Positions 63,965-64,000 of a stretch of DNA of 64,000 nucleotides are shown here, one piece after another. The position numbers and the translations under genes are program-made. A model generated the notes under the pieces. The model did no database searches, had not been told where the DNA came from, and saw only the letters and a program-made list of their open reading frames with translations. The number at the start of each line of letters is the position of its first letter. Position 1 is the first letter of the stretch. The DNA comes from Prorocentrum cordatum (Eukaryota > Sar > Dinophyceae > Prorocentrales > Prorocentraceae), in NCBI GenBank assembly GCA_963575745.1, contig CAUYUJ010017837.1, forward strand, positions 185,001 through 249,000. Reading direction: 5' to 3'.

Positions 63965-64000
63965 GATTCACCCCTTCATCCGCTGGCGCAAAGCAGCCGG

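Larger units (their letters stand above)
61342..63989. mobile_element. TIR-bounded 2.6-kb segment
   Basis: The left end has GAAGGGGTGAATC (61342-61354), GCGCCAGCGGATG (61360-61372) and GAAGGGGTGAATC again (61381-61393). The right end has the reverse complement of GCGCCAGCGGATGAAGGGG, TGAATC (63965-63989). The order GCGCC..GGATG..GAAGGGGTGAATC is kept at both ends, so this is an inverted terminal repeat with an extra 8 bp on the left. The window ends 11 bp later, so a target-site duplication cannot be judged. The inside holds a head-to-head gene pair and a third coding segment. No transposase is recognised. Confidence 0.5.

Noticed and set aside
1-64000. CRISPR array, bacterial operon, phage or plasmid origin
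   Set aside because: The tandem arrays have no unique equal-length spacers and no cas genes, and the LINE, SL and snRNA content is eukaryotic.

Overview
The window looks like nuclear DNA of a dinoflagellate. The evidence is: (i) 20-21 nt stretches closely related to the dinoflagellate spliced leader (SL), placed at the 5' ends of two LINE retrotransposons; (ii) GC-rich sequence full of decayed retroelement reading frames of the kinds common in dinoflagellate genomes; (iii) very large amounts of minisatellite, GGA/TCC triplet repeat and inverted-repeat (foldback) DNA. No intact host gene with a recognised function was found. Family calls rest on motifs I can read and on remembered family features, not on database searches. 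Most coding remnants carry frameshifts or stops.

Layout. 1-190 is a GATCGAT-rich repeat. 430-4619 is LINE 1: SL-like array, coiled-coil/RRM-like ORF1, endonuclease, reverse transcriptase. 4325-8593 is a ~2.06 kb tandem duplication joining the LINE 3' end, a large foldback element (GGGCTATAG / CCCTATAG arms) and a retroelement gag; the second copy runs on into protease and integrase remnants up to about 10370. 10440-15235 is degenerate satellite with an interspersed hairpin-bearing module. 16890-19695 (minus) is a zinc-knuckle gag-like gene, and immediately upstream of it is a minus-strand U2 snRNA-like gene (19795-19990). 22620-23880 and 26955-28265 are two more gag-like relics. 24043-34070 is mainly microsatellite and minisatellite (an opposed CT/GA pair, ATACC repeats, a 77-bp unit, 870 bp of GGA).

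34085-38470 holds three partial tandem copies of one gag module. 41548-44500 is another retroelement with a RING-like domain upstream of a decayed aspartic protease. 44587-46995 is a ~105-bp satellite. 48401-49305 packs three foldback or TIR elements. 49838-53450 is LINE 2, preceded by a near-perfect SL relic. 54003-56012 is a direct duplication enclosing an intact LINE ORF1-like reading frame. 57651-61345 is a duplicated leader plus ~21-bp repeat array. 61342-63989 is a TIR-bounded segment with a head-to-head inverted gene duplication.

How the parts fit: the picture is a host with SL trans-splicing whose LINE transcripts received the leader and were copied back with it, inside a genome landscape dominated by foldback elements and short-period tandem duplication.
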